Shown: in pieces, positions 1-7,804 of the stretch | Layout: each line of letters begins with the position of its first letter | Position numbering within the stretch: the first letter of the stretch is position 1 | Assembly (NCBI RefSeq): GCF_018271995.1 | Contig: NZ_JAGUCO010000018.1 | Location: 1 to 64,000 of the forward strand | DNA: 64,000 nt | Reading direction: 5' to 3' | From: Carboxylicivirga linearis | GTDB taxonomy: Bacteria; Bacteroidota; Bacteroidia; Bacteroidales; Marinilabiliaceae | Notes under the pieces: model-generated | What the model was told of the DNA's origin: nothing | Databases searched by the model: none | What the model saw: only the letters and a program-made list of their open reading frames with translations | Program-made: the position numbers and the translations under genes

Positions 1-24
1 AATCGTTATCCTCAAAAGCGGCTG

Positions 25-57
25 CAAAGATAAAGAATTTAATTTCTAAATTCCAAA
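25..57 (-). promoter_or_regulatory. Promoter-like site, probable proximal rRNA-operon promoter pointing left
   Basis: On the minus strand TTTG (57-54) and TATCTTTG (32-25) are separated by 21 bases, matching the Bacteroidota -33/-7 consensus TTTG / TAnnTTTG. The 18 bases at 11-28 recur at 216-233 with one mismatch, so two like promoters stand in tandem. A GC-rich start region just after -7 and tandem arrangement are what is known of Bacteroidota rRNA operons. That a 16S gene lies beyond the left edge is inference; it is not in the window. Confidence 0.55.
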
Positions 58-228
58 AGTTTTTTTGAAGTTTTTTTTCTTCGCCGTCACTTAGCCTTTT
101 ATTAAATGCAGCGAACTAAAAATTAGTTCAAAATCCCTTCTCTCTTTCTTTACTTTCAATATGCACAAACGTTCTGTATCGCCCGCCTGCTCTGCTTTTC
201 TTTAGAACCCTTGTTCTCAAAAGCGGAT

Positions 229-261
229 GCAAAATAAGCGGTTATTTTTGAAAGGACCAAA
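229..261 (-). promoter_or_regulatory. Promoter-like site, probable distal rRNA-operon promoter pointing left
   Basis: On the minus strand TTTG (261-258) is followed after 20-21 bases by TTATTTTG, then by the same GC-rich 18-base block seen at 11-28. It lies about 204 bases upstream of the first site in the same direction. The stretch between 1 and 336 has no credible reading frame, which fits an untranslated rRNA leader region. Confidence 0.5.
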
Positions 262-336
262 TCAAAATCCAATCTTTTTGAAGGTAAGGTATGTTAATTT
301 GTGTTTTGAGCATAGTAATAAAGAAGTTAGTAAAAT

Positions 337-364
337 AAAAAAGGTGCAAAATAATTGCACCTTT
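337..364 (-). terminator. Intrinsic terminator after the barrel-protein gene
   Basis: A 10-bp perfect stem (340-349 with 355-364) has a 5-base loop. On the minus strand it is followed by a run of T, just past the stop codon at 387. Confidence 0.8.
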
Positions 365-386
365 ATATCATTTAAGTAATCAAAGC

Positions 387-1088
387 TTATTTTATCCTTG
401 CCATCGATTCAGATTCATATTCCCAATCCCATACTTTTCTAATGTCTTTGGTATTGATTTGCCAGCAAAGCGATACATGAAACATTTGCGTTTTTCCAAA
501 TCGCGAATAATCATTCCGAGGATTGTCTCCCTTTTTAAAATCAGTATTCAGAAAATCATCTAAATAGTATTTGAATTTCAAATTTAAACCTTTGGGAAGT
601 TGAATTCCAGCAAACAATGATGGCACAAACCGGTTGGTTCGGTTACTAAACCATTCCGATGTTTTATATTTTTGACCATCCTCCCAGTATTTATATTTAT
701 AGTGAAACAACAATTCGTATTCTGCACCTCCATATATGTATGTGTTATTTCGAAAAGATCCCAGCTTAAGAGCAACCGGCATACCCAAAGTATAAGAGCG
801 ATGTTTTTCTTTTTCTAAATCTAATGCATCATCTTCGGTAATAAAACCAATATTACGCAGTGCAACACCAGAATATATACCAATAGCATTACTAAAATCG
901 AAATGCACATATTGCCCCAAATGAAGAAAAGCAGTAAAACGCATGTTATTGGCTAAGTTTTGTCCATCTGACTCAACATCTGCCCAACCAAATATCAATT
1001 CTCCACTTGATATACTGTATACATCTGTCTGTGATTGAACATTTCCTGCAAAAAGAAATATTGCGGCAATAAAAAGTAACTTTCTCAT
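387..1088 (-). CDS. Outer-membrane beta-barrel protein, uncharacterised
   Basis: A 233-residue protein with a typical signal peptide (residues 1-20, Lys-Lys-free but Arg-Lys start, hydrophobic core, cut after VQSQ). The rest is alternating aromatic/polar strands such as LNLKFKYYLDDF and a terminal strand FHVSLCWQ, as in small 8-10 strand outer-membrane barrels of the PorT-like or OmpW-like types in Bacteroidota. It probably sits in the outer membrane; no ligand can be named. It is a single-gene unit bounded by hairpins at 337-364 and 1149-1182. It ends in a charged tail after the last strand, which is unusual for a barrel, where the C-terminal aromatic normally closes the protein. Confidence 0.75.
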   Translation of the reverse strand: MRKLLFIAAIFLFAGNVQSQTDVYSISSGELIFGWADVESDGQNLANNMRFTAFLHLGQYVHFDFSNAIGIYSGVALRNIGFITEDDALDLEKEKHRSYTLGMPVALKLGSFRNNTYIYGGAEYELLFHYKYKYWEDGQKYKTSEWFSNRTNRFVPSLFAGIQLPKGLNLKFKYYLDDFLNTDFKKGDNPRNDYSRFGKTQMFHVSLCWQINTKDIRKVWDWEYESESMARIK

Positions 1089-1148
1089 AAATTAAGCTTA
1101 AGAGGTTAAATAATTAAAGCGAATATAAATAAAATACAAAAACATAAA

Positions 1149-1182
1149 AAAAGGAGATGACATCAATGCCATCTCCTTTTTT
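1149..1182 (-). terminator. Intrinsic terminator after the DUF5606 gene
   Basis: Stem GGAGATG (1153-1159) pairs with CATCTCC (1170-1176), flanked by A-run and T-run, so it could work in both directions. It ends the gene that stops at 1200. Confidence 0.8.
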
Positions 1183-1199
1183 ATATCTTATTACAAAGA

Positions 1200-1625
1200 T
1201 TACTCTGCAGATTCGCTTTCTTCCTCAGCTTCTTCATCTACTGCATTAGGATCAATCAAATCATTTTCGATTAGGATATTATACCAGGTTAATACCTTTT
1301 TAATATCTGAAACATAAACCCTGTCTTTATCATACGAAGGTAAAATCTCTTCGAAATAATTCTTTAGCTCATTGCCCGAACTTTTTGGATCAATTGCTTT
1401 ACCCCCATCCTCTTTTTCGTAAATGGCTTTGAACACATCTGCTAATTTTACATCTTCTTCTTCAGTGTAAATTGAGATATCTTCAAGGGCACTAATGCGC
1501 GAAGTGGCGTAAGCTGGAATACGTTTCCCGTCTAATAACGACTCAACAATAATCGAATTCTTTGCCTGAGAAACCATTTTAAACAAACCACGTTGTCCTG
1601 AAATGGCTAATAATCCTTTCAACAT
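1200..1625 (-). CDS. DUF5606 family protein
   Basis: A 141-residue soluble protein. The N-terminal segment MLKGLLAISGQRGLFKMVSQ is the signature start of the DUF5606 family of Bacteroidota; a small beta-rich N-terminal domain (about 1-55) is followed by a helical part (about 58-125) and a highly acidic tail (residues 127-141). The function of the family is unknown. It has its own promoter (1649-1678) and terminator, so it is monocistronic. The length is normal for the family. Confidence 0.85.
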   Translation of the reverse strand: MLKGLLAISGQRGLFKMVSQAKNSIIVESLLDGKRIPAYATSRISALEDISIYTEEEDVKLADVFKAIYEKEDGGKAIDPKSSGNELKNYFEEILPSYDKDRVYVSDIKKVLTWYNILIENDLIDPNAVDEEAEEESESAE

Positions 1626-1648
1626 AAATTCCGTTTTTAATTTTGCTG

Positions 1649-1678
1649 CAAAAATAAAATTAATCCTCTTTATCCAAA
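1649..1678 (-). promoter_or_regulatory. Promoter for the DUF5606 gene
   Basis: On the minus strand TTTG (1678-1675), 18 bases, then TATTTTTG (1656-1649): a full match to TAnnTTTG about 23 bases before the ATG at 1625. Confidence 0.65.
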
Positions 1679-1703
1679 ATAAAACTCAACGATATCATCA
1701 GTC

Positions 1704-2429
1704 CTATTTCATGTTTCTTTCTTTTCTTATCTTATTGTAGGCTTCATTGACGCTTTTAAACTTCTCTTCAGCTGTCTTTTTTATATCATCTCCCAAATGA
1801 GCAACTTTATCAGGGTGAAAACGAACGGCCATTTTACGATAAGCTTTCTTCACTTCATCATCAGAAGCTGCCTCCTCAATCTCTAACACTTTGTAAGATG
1901 ATTTTAAATCTGTTCCAAAAGTACCTTTTATTGATTCAAAATCGGAAGTGGAAATACCCAAGCCTTGAGCGATAGACACAATAAGATGTTTTTCTTCTTC
2001 TGAAAAATGACCATCAGCCTTAGCTATACCATATAATAAATGTAATAACTGTAATCTTGAATCATAGGGTACATTAACTCTAATTTGATGAACCACGTCA
2101 CGTACTGGAATATCCTGTTTTAAGATATCTCGTAATAAAAGCAAGGCATCGGCTGTTTGTTTTTCTCCAAAAGTCAGAACCAGACTTCTTTTCACAAATT
2201 CTAATTCAGCCTTTACAACTTTGCCGTCTGCTTTCATAACGGCAGCTACCAAAATTAATAAAGAGGCCAAGAAACCATTACGTGATTGTGAATTTCTGTC
2301 CTTTTCCTGGTTTAGGAAACCAGACTGCTCTTCAGTCATATGACCAAACACTAATCCCATGATAGCACCAATTGGTCCTAATGTCCACCAACCTAATCCT
2401 GCTCCTAGTAACGATCCCCAAAATCCCAT
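1704..2429 (-). CDS. TerB/DnaJ-domain co-chaperone (DjlA-like)
   Basis: A 241-residue protein with three parts: a glycine-rich hydrophobic N-terminus (residues 5-30, glycine-zipper-like, possibly membrane-associated), a TerB-like helical domain (about 53-168, with acidic KADGK and KADGHF motifs) and a C-terminal J domain (176-241) with the invariant HPD at 205-207. J domains stimulate Hsp70 (DnaK) ATPase; the TerB-J architecture is that of DjlA. It is the last gene of the ybbR-coaE run: its ATG is one base beyond the coaE stop. The client is unknown. Confidence 0.85.
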   Translation of the reverse strand: MGFWGSLLGAGLGWWTLGPIGAIMGLVFGHMTEEQSGFLNQEKDRNSQSRNGFLASLLILVAAVMKADGKVVKAELEFVKRSLVLTFGEKQTADALLLLRDILKQDIPVRDVVHQIRVNVPYDSRLQLLHLLYGIAKADGHFSEEEKHLIVSIAQGLGISTSDFESIKGTFGTDLKSSYKVLEIEEAASDDEVKKAYRKMAVRFHPDKVAHLGDDIKKTAEEKFKSVNEAYNKIRKERNMK

Positions 2430-2430
2430 A

Positions 2431-3006
2431 TTAAAGTTCTTTTATCAGTTCTATTGTTTGTTCAATCACTGATTGTTTATCATCATTTACAATTATCTTA
2501 TCAGCCAACTCAATCTTCTGTTCATCAGTCCATTGATTATTCATTCGCTCCATAACTTTCTCCTTTGATACATTATCACGCAGCATGACTCTATTTATTC
2601 TAGTTTCAACCGGAGCTGTTACAAGTATCATTTTATCAAACTTTTTAAAGCCACCATTCTCAAAAAGTATAGCTGCTTCTTGCACAACTATTTTTGAGTT
2701 AGAATTAAATCGACACCATTGCTCAAAGTCGTTTTTTACAGCTGGATGTACGATCTGATTTAATTTCTGAAGCAAAACCTTATCATTAAACACCATTTGG
2801 GCAACAAACGTACGATTAACAACCTTGTTTTGGTAAGCCTCCTCTCCCAACAACTGCTTAATTTGAGCAACTACTTCAATCTGCGTATTCATTATTTGCT
2901 TTGCCCTATCATCGGCATAATATACCGGCACTCCCAAAACCTCCAATAATTGGGCAACTGTGGATTTGCCACTACCTATACCTCCTGTTAAACCAACTTT
3001 CAACAT
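2431..3006 (-). CDS. coaE: Dephospho-CoA kinase
   Basis: A 191-residue enzyme for the last step of coenzyme A synthesis (ATP-dependent phosphorylation of dephospho-CoA). The P-loop GGIGSGKST is at residues 8-16. Next come the family motifs YADDRAK (substrate lid region), the IVHP motif and QEAAILFE, and late [16 protein letters not shown]. Length is normal. It follows ybbR by 5 bases, so translation is probably coupled. Confidence 0.95.
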   Translation of the reverse strand: MLKVGLTGGIGSGKSTVAQLLEVLGVPVYYADDRAKQIMNTQIEVVAQIKQLLGEEAYQNKVVNRTFVAQMVFNDKVLLQKLNQIVHPAVKNDFEQWCRFNSNSKIVVQEAAILFENGGFKKFDKMILVTAPVETRINRVMLRDNVSKEKVMERMNNQWTDEQKIELADKIIVNDDKQSVIEQTIELIKEL

Positions 3007-3011
3007 GATTT

Positions 3012-4037
3012 TTAATTTGAAGACTTACTGTTTTTCTCTAATAAGAACTCAACAAACAAAGGCGTATAAGACATTTGTCCAATTTGGGAAGGTTTTCTTT
3101 TCAACTTCACCTTTACTCTATGCGGTAAATTATTTAAATCAACAACAGAAAAATCAAGTGCAAACGAGAAATCGGAAGGTTTATAGGAAGCCTTTGATAA
3201 ACCTAAACGATAGGATACATTAACTTCTGACGGAAATGCTTTTAATTGTAATGAATCCGGTAAACCTTCTGCATGTATAGGCACCTGTACAGATGCTTCG
3301 GTAAAAGGTTCCACTGGTATATTAATAACTACCCTTTTAGAAGAGTATGTCAACCAATCTACTTCTTTCAAACCAACATTACGCTTTAAAGTATCCTTCA
3401 GTTCTGAGAATAATTGACCTTTGGTTTGGATGGCAGTTAAAGTATCCAATATATTGCTGGGACCAGATACAGTAATAGAATCTGGCTGAATGGTGATACG
3501 GCCCGCCAACTGACATTGCTGAGCAAAATCTATTTTGGCATCCAGTACAACAGGTAACTTTTTGTATAAATTATCAACCAAAGGAACAAAAAGTGTATCT
3601 GGTGAAATGTCAACTAATGACATACCGGTAGCAAGTTTTCCTTCAATTCTGTTCTGATATTCTTTGGTAGAGATAATAACACCTTCGGAGCCTTTTAATT
3701 TTACCCGAGGCAATCCTGTTAAATCAATAGTTTGAGTTAAAAACTTTTCGTTTAAATGATAATTAAGAATTGAAAAGCCACCGCCCCGAACCTTTAAAGT
3801 CAAGTCGCGACGTACGTCACCAGTTATAAGTTCATCTTTGTTACTATTGGTATAGCGAATTGGATACTTTAATTCTGTTGTATAATTATCTTTACTTAAA
3901 GCATTGAGTATCCAGAAACAGGTAGATAGAAAGAGAAAGAATAAAAATATTAAGGCATTTCTATCCTCTCGTAACTCTTTTATACGAGCTTTTAAATATG
4001 TGAGGTACCGGCTATATAAAGCCTTCATTTTATCCAT
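3012..4037 (-). CDS. YbbR-like domain protein (CdaR-type)
   Basis: A 341-residue membrane-anchored protein: a basic N-terminus, one membrane helix (about residues 28-46) and an extracytoplasmic region of YbbR-type beta repeats rich in segments such as SGPSNILDTL. In Firmicutes YbbR/CdaR regulates the diadenylate cyclase CdaA; in Bacteroidota the role is not settled. I chose the ATG at 4037 because the in-frame ATG at 4049 lies inside the stem of a perfect hairpin (4040-4078). It lies between yajC and coaE, a common Bacteroidota order. Confidence 0.85.
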   Translation of the reverse strand: MDKMKALYSRYLTYLKARIKELREDRNALIFLFFLFLSTCFWILNALSKDNYTTELKYPIRYTNSNKDELITGDVRRDLTLKVRGGGFSILNYHLNEKFLTQTIDLTGLPRVKLKGSEGVIISTKEYQNRIEGKLATGMSLVDISPDTLFVPLVDNLYKKLPVVLDAKIDFAQQCQLAGRITIQPDSITVSGPSNILDTLTAIQTKGQLFSELKDTLKRNVGLKEVDWLTYSSKRVVINIPVEPFTEASVQVPIHAEGLPDSLQLKAFPSEVNVSYRLGLSKASYKPSDFSFALDFSVVDLNNLPHRVKVKLKRKPSQIGQMSYTPLFVEFLLEKNSKSSN

Positions 4038-4039
4038 AA

Positions 4040-4078
4040 AAAAGACCATTGATACACAAATGTAAACAATGGTCTTTT
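4040..4078 (-). terminator. Strong hairpin between yajC and ybbR
   Basis: A 12-bp perfect stem (4040-4051 with 4067-4078) with a 15-base loop, followed on the minus strand by Ts and then almost at once by the ybbR ATG at 4037. By shape it is an intrinsic terminator for the nusB-DUF1573-yajC unit. Its position against the next start codon suggests partial read-through or a role in translation of ybbR. Confidence 0.75.
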
Positions 4079-4087
4079 AAAAAAAAA

Positions 4088-4414
4088 TTACTTGTTAGTT
4101 GCCACGTCAGTCATGTCCATAACAATGGCAGACTTATCCATTTTAACTTTTACATTATCAGCTATTTCAACAATAACATGAGCATCTTTTACTTCTGAAA
4201 CTTTACCATAAATTCCGCCAGTAGTAATTACTTTATCACCTTTTTTCAAAGCTTCGCGGTATTTACGTAATTCCTTTTGACGCTTCATCTGTGGGCGAAT
4301 CATAAAGAAATAAAATACTACGATAATTAAAATAAAAGGTGCAAAGTTTAATAATGGATTACCTCCTTCAGCAGCCTGAGGTGGCAAGCTTAAAAATACG
4401 TTCAATAAATTCAT
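4088..4414 (-). CDS. yajC: Preprotein translocase subunit YajC
   Basis: A 108-residue single-span inner-membrane protein that associates with SecDF-SecYEG. It has a membrane helix at about 21-38, then the conserved FMIRPQMKRQKE motif and the KGDKVITTGGIYGKV domain. Normal length for YajC. It sits 24 bases downstream of the DUF1573 lipoprotein gene and is the last gene before the hairpin at 4040-4078. Confidence 0.95.
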   Translation of the reverse strand: MNLLNVFLSLPPQAAEGGNPLLNFAPFILIIVVFYFFMIRPQMKRQKELRKYREALKKGDKVITTGGIYGKVSEVKDAHVIVEIADNVKVKMDKSAIVMDMTDVATNK

Positions 4415-4438
4415 AACTCTCTATTATATTTCAATTTT

Positions 4439-4840
4439 TTAATTTACATCAGCCCAAATTCTCAATTCTCGAACTCCAATGGAATCATTGGTAAGAACTT
4501 TGACTTGCTTAACCTGTCGCCCCTGCCATCCTCTGGTGTCAAAAACCAATTCAACAAAAGAAGAATCACCGGCTCTAACAGGCTCTTGCGGATATTTAAC
4601 ATCTGTGCATCCGCAGCTTTTTTCAACATTTAATACTAAAACAGGTTCGGTTCCTGAGTTGACAAAAATAAAGCGATGACCTACTACATCGCCTTCTTTT
4701 AACGCTCCAAAACTAAAAGATTTTTCTTTGAATTCAACAAATCCTTTACTTATTCCTCTTTTGGTTGACACTTTATTATGGCACGAAACCAGAAATAACA
4801 AAGCAATAAAGAATAAATTGAAAACAAATCGAAAATTCAT
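4439..4840 (-). CDS. DUF1573 lipoprotein
   Basis: A 133-residue protein with a lipoprotein signal (LVSC, lipid-modified Cys20) followed by one DUF1573 immunoglobulin-like domain containing the family motif KSCGCT. DUF1573 proteins are periplasmic or envelope-attached in Bacteroidota; their function is unknown. Its ATG overlaps the nusB stop codon by one base (TAATG), so the two are translationally coupled. Confidence 0.85.
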   Translation of the reverse strand: MNFRFVFNLFFIALLFLVSCHNKVSTKRGISKGFVEFKEKSFSFGALKEGDVVGHRFIFVNSGTEPVLVLNVEKSCGCTDVKYPQEPVRAGDSSFVELVFDTRGWQGRQVKQVKVLTNDSIGVRELRIWADVN

Positions 4841-5772
4841 TAAGCCTTTGGTTTATTAATAACTTTTTGTTCGATTAAATGATCTACAATTTTATCCAGC
4901 ACACCATTAATAAACAACCCACTTTTATTGGTTGAATAAAACTTAGCAATTTCGATATATTCATTTAATGAAACATTGACCGGAATATTTTTAAACTCTA
5001 CTATTTCAGCAATTGCAATTTGCATTAAAACTATATCCATATAGGCCACACGATCGTAATCCCAGTTTTTAGTAAACTTCTTAATCAACTCCATGTTTTC
5101 TTTTTGATTAACAAGTGTTTTACGCAACAACTGCTTTACAAAATCCTCATCCTCTTCATCTTTGAACTCAGGCAGAAGGTGCTCATCAGCTCCGTTTTCT
5201 TGCGAGAAGCCTTTAACCGTTTTTACAACCATTGAGATGATAAATTCAATCTCATCATTCCAGTAAACACTTTGCTCTTCAAACAATGAAAACAAACCAT
5301 CGTATGGAGCTACTACCTTCTCAATTAACTTAGCAATAAATTTAGTATCTACAGCATAATCACCCGGCTCAGTTTCCATGTAATCAATATACAATTGAGA
5401 TTTCGTGATTGCTTCAAATACACCTTTAACTACTTCTGGATTGTTAACCCAAGGATTACCATTTTTTGCATTATAAGCTAATAGCTCATTATTGTCGGCT
5501 AACTGTACTAATAAGGCATTTTCAACAAATCGCAGATTGGGATTTAAGTCATCTTCAGAAGGACGCTTCTTTTGTTTTCGTAACTCAATCCTTTTTTCTG
5601 CAAATGTCTTCAATTCAAGCATTAGCAACAGGAAAGTATGATATAACTCGTGAGATTTGGTAATGCTATGAAACAACTCTTTTTCGGTTTGCTGAATGGA
5701 TGATTCACCTTTTTGGTGATGTGCGTAAGCCATTTGCATAACCTTTACCCTTAACAATCTTCTACTTAACAT
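4840..5772 (-). CDS. nusB: Transcription antitermination factor NusB (long Bacteroidota form)
   Basis: A 310-residue protein. The N-terminus MLSRRLLRVKVMQMAYA and the C-terminal part (about 180-305, with YMDIVLMQIAIAE and the PVNVSLNEYIEIAKFYST motif) match NusB, which binds boxA RNA with NusE/S10 during rRNA transcription. It is about twice the usual NusB length, because Bacteroidota NusB has an extended helical N-terminal half; this is a family trait and not a local fusion. It is the first gene of the nusB-DUF1573-yajC unit. Confidence 0.92.
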   Translation of the reverse strand: MLSRRLLRVKVMQMAYAHHQKGESSIQQTEKELFHSITKSHELYHTFLLLMLELKTFAEKRIELRKQKKRPSEDDLNPNLRFVENALLVQLADNNELLAYNAKNGNPWVNNPEVVKGVFEAITKSQLYIDYMETEPGDYAVDTKFIAKLIEKVVAPYDGLFSLFEEQSVYWNDEIEFIISMVVKTVKGFSQENGADEHLLPEFKDEEDEDFVKQLLRKTLVNQKENMELIKKFTKNWDYDRVAYMDIVLMQIAIAEIVEFKNIPVNVSLNEYIEIAKFYSTNKSGLFINGVLDKIVDHLIEQKVINKPKA

Positions 5773-6174
5773 CCTATAAGAACTTTTTTTTTACTATTGC
5801 TGCAAAAGTAGAGTTTTTTTAGTGGATAATCTTCAATTTATGAAGAAAAATAATTGTTAAAAAAACAGTAATTCCTTACAAAGAAGACAACTGTATAAAA
5901 TACAAATAAATAGTTTTAAATATTTTATTAAATAGTCACTTGAAAAATACTGTAATTCATATCTATACAAAGGTTATTTTTTAATCATTAATAATCTAGT
6001 CTCTCATCAATCGCAGATGCCTTATTTAATCAAACATTTGCATTATTTTATTCAATGCGAAATGATGTGAATAAAATTAAAAAACATCGAATTTTTGTAA
6101 AAAAAGATTGGTTAATACCGAAATATTTACCACTTTTGAACCATACAATATGTTTCCTAAACGCAAAAAACACA
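5773..6174. other. Intergenic region between nusB and the PUR-family gene
   Basis: This is divergent non-coding sequence of 402 bases, very AT-rich. Apart from the nusB promoter at its left end and a weak TATGTTTC (6149-6156) about 20 bases before the ATG at 6175, I see no structure or reading frame. Confidence 0.6.
5803..5810 (-). promoter_or_regulatory. nusB promoter -7 element
   Basis: TACTTTTG on the minus strand, followed by GC, is a full TAnnTTTG match about 31 bases before the nusB ATG. A TTG lies about 23 bases further upstream, a little far for a -33. Confidence 0.55.
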
Positions 6175-6543
6175 ATGGAAGGATTTGATAAAAAAGAAGA
6201 AATTGAAAAGAATGAAAGAGAGGAGATCTTTTCGAAAGCAGTAAGGGCAGGAAAACGCACATACTTCTTTGATGTAAAGGCTACACGAAAAGAAGATTAT
6301 TACTTAACCATTACTGAAAGCAAAAAGAGATACGATCAGGATGGAAGGTATCATTTTGAAAAACATAAGGTTTTCTTATATAAAGAAGATTTCGACAAGT
6401 TTGCCGATGGTCTTCAGGAAACTATTGATTTCATTAAAAAGAACCAACACTTTGAGGCACCTCAAACAGACAAAGTTCTTCAAGAAGAACCTATCTCTTC
6501 TAAGGAATATACAAGTGTTGAGTTTGAAGATTTACATGAATAA
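6175..6543 (+). CDS. DUF3276/PUR-family nucleic-acid-binding protein
   Basis: A 122-residue protein with the DUF3276 core EEIFSKAVRAGKRTYFFDVK near its start, then a repeated aromatic/basic strand pattern (DYYLTITESKKR, HKVFLYKEDF). DUF3276 belongs to the PUR-alpha-like fold that binds single-stranded nucleic acid; the Bacteroidota members are close to the Borrelia PUR protein. I chose ATG 6175, because the family begins MEGFDKKEE-like and the 40 codons upstream have no family similarity. The C-terminal 25 residues are acidic and variable. Confidence 0.85.
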   Translation: MEGFDKKEEIEKNEREEIFSKAVRAGKRTYFFDVKATRKEDYYLTITESKKRYDQDGRYHFEKHKVFLYKEDFDKFADGLQETIDFIKKNQHFEAPQTDKVLQEEPISSKEYTSVEFEDLHE

Positions 6544-6571
6544 CAATTAGATTGTTATAAAAAAATAAAAA

Positions 6572-6597
6572 AAGGCTGTTTTAACAGCCTTTTTTAT
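6572..6597. terminator. Bidirectional terminator
   Basis: AAGGCTG (6572-6578) pairs with CAGCCTT (6585-6591) with A-run and T-run on the two sides. It separates convergent genes and overlaps the stop codon (6581-6583) of the minus-strand gene. Confidence 0.8.
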
Positions 6598-6892
6598 TAT
6601 CATATTTTCCGGTTTTATCTTCAATAGTAACCTCTTTTTGAGAATGTGATTGAATTTTTAAATTGCAAAGCACACTTTCTGCCCTTCCATCATAACAGGC
6701 TTCCTGTGCTTTTAAAACTACTTCCATTACTTCAGAATATTTACCTTCAATAACTGTTTCAAACGGAGTAACTCTATATTTTAAACCCGATTGTTCAATA
6801 ACAGCTATTGCTTTGTCAACTATTGAATATGTTTCTGAAGGATTTGCAAATGGCAAAACCTGAATGGCTACATTAACTTGTTTATCTTTCAT
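6581..6892 (-). CDS. MTH1187/YkoF-type thiamine-binding protein
   Basis: A 103-residue ferredoxin-fold protein of the MTH1187 (DUF77) family: VAIQVLPFANP start, SGLKYRVTPFETVIEG core and the C-terminal acidic/basic strand. Family members bind thiamine or related pyrimidines as oligomers; the cellular role is unclear. Its start is 29 bases downstream of the unknown gene at 6922-7629, so they are probably one unit. The stop codon lies inside the terminator stem. Confidence 0.8.
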   Translation of the reverse strand: MKDKQVNVAIQVLPFANPSETYSIVDKAIAVIEQSGLKYRVTPFETVIEGKYSEVMEVVLKAQEACYDGRAESVLCNLKIQSHSQKEVTIEDKTGKYDNKKGC

Positions 6893-6921
6893 TGTTTTAT
6901 ATTTCTGCAGCCATCTTTGTT

Positions 6922-7629
6922 TTACTTTTTATTTGAAGAATCGATGGCCTTTTTAATTTGATTTAACGTTGGTTTTGCCGAATTAGTAATTAGCATACCT
7001 GTATCAACAAAATCACCCATTTCATTACAACTTTTAATAATGTCGGCAAAGAGTTTTTTCAATCCTGTTTCAAGAGGCACTAAAGCTGTAATCGTGGCAA
7101 AGTAACCAAAAAAGCGAAGGTCCTCCAATTCTGCTTTATTTTTATTAAAAGCATAATCTAATTCCTGGATAATAATTTGCTGTTGAAAATCGGTAAAATA
7201 TTTTTTTGCCTGAGCTTTTATCACCACAAAATAACGAAGCTTCATTCCTTTCCCTCCTAACCCGGTAGATATAAATAAAGGAGGCTTATCCATTAAAGTA
7301 CTTTGTAATAACATTTTACTCTCCTGATAAGCAAGTACACTCCATTCCATCAATGATTTATCGGGTTTATTACGGTACGCTTCCAAAGTTCGAAAGGCTT
7401 CAACTTCGTTAATAGATGCCAATTTAGTAAGTAGTTTACGCTTTTCGTTCAAACTCATTCCATCATCAAACAATTTGTTTTTATCTTTTAAAACCTGAGT
7501 CTGATCGATTTCCTTTTTCACAACAGCACTTTCTTTTAGGTATTCTGTCTGCAACTTCAGATCTATCTCTTCTTCTAATACCATTATGTTATTACCATAT
7601 TGTTTTATCTTCTCTTTATAACTTTCCAT
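6922..7629 (-). CDS. Conserved-looking protein of unknown function
   Basis: A 235-residue soluble protein that I do not recognise. It has no signal peptide or membrane helix. A charged helical, probably coiled N-terminal third (residues 5-70) is followed by an all-alpha/beta core with the motif FISTGLGGKGMKLRYFVVI near residues 120-138 and a helical C-terminus. It is co-directional with the thiamine-binding-like gene and divergent from feoAB. Codon use looks like the neighbours, so I see no sign of recent transfer. Confidence 0.6.
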   Translation of the reverse strand: MESYKEKIKQYGNNIMVLEEEIDLKLQTEYLKESAVVKKEIDQTQVLKDKNKLFDDGMSLNEKRKLLTKLASINEVEAFRTLEAYRNKPDKSLMEWSVLAYQESKMLLQSTLMDKPPLFISTGLGGKGMKLRYFVVIKAQAKKYFTDFQQQIIIQELDYAFNKNKAELEDLRFFGYFATITALVPLETGLKKLFADIIKSCNEMGDFVDTGMLITNSAKPTLNQIKKAIDSSNKK

Positions 7630-7725
7630 TTATTATTATCTTTATCACCCTTAATGTCAAAATTGAGTTTTATACAATCGGCTATACAAAAAAATTCAAC
7701 AATAAAGAATCCCAATATGTTGGTA

Positions 7726-7756
7726 TTGTAACAACCAATCGTGTAATCTATTTTTG
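7726..7756 (+). promoter_or_regulatory. feoAB promoter
   Basis: TTG (7726-7728), 20 bases, TATTTTTG (7749-7756): a good -33/-7 pair about 49 bases before the ATG at 7805. An imperfect dyad, TTGGT-N9-ACCAA at 7720-7738, overlaps the -33 and could be an operator; I cannot match it to a known iron regulator. Confidence 0.65.
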
Positions 7757-7804
7757 TAAACGAAATTATTAACAAGACGTTTCAAGTTTGGGAGTATTTT
7801 TTGA

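Noticed and set aside
4038-4049. Upstream ATG (4049) as ybbR start
   Set aside because: It lies in the stem of a strong hairpin and adds four residues that the family does not need; ATG 4037 or 4028 are better.
6055-6174. Upstream in-frame extension of the DUF3276 protein by 40 residues
   Set aside because: Codons are AT-biased and the residues do not resemble the family; the family starts at MEGFDK.
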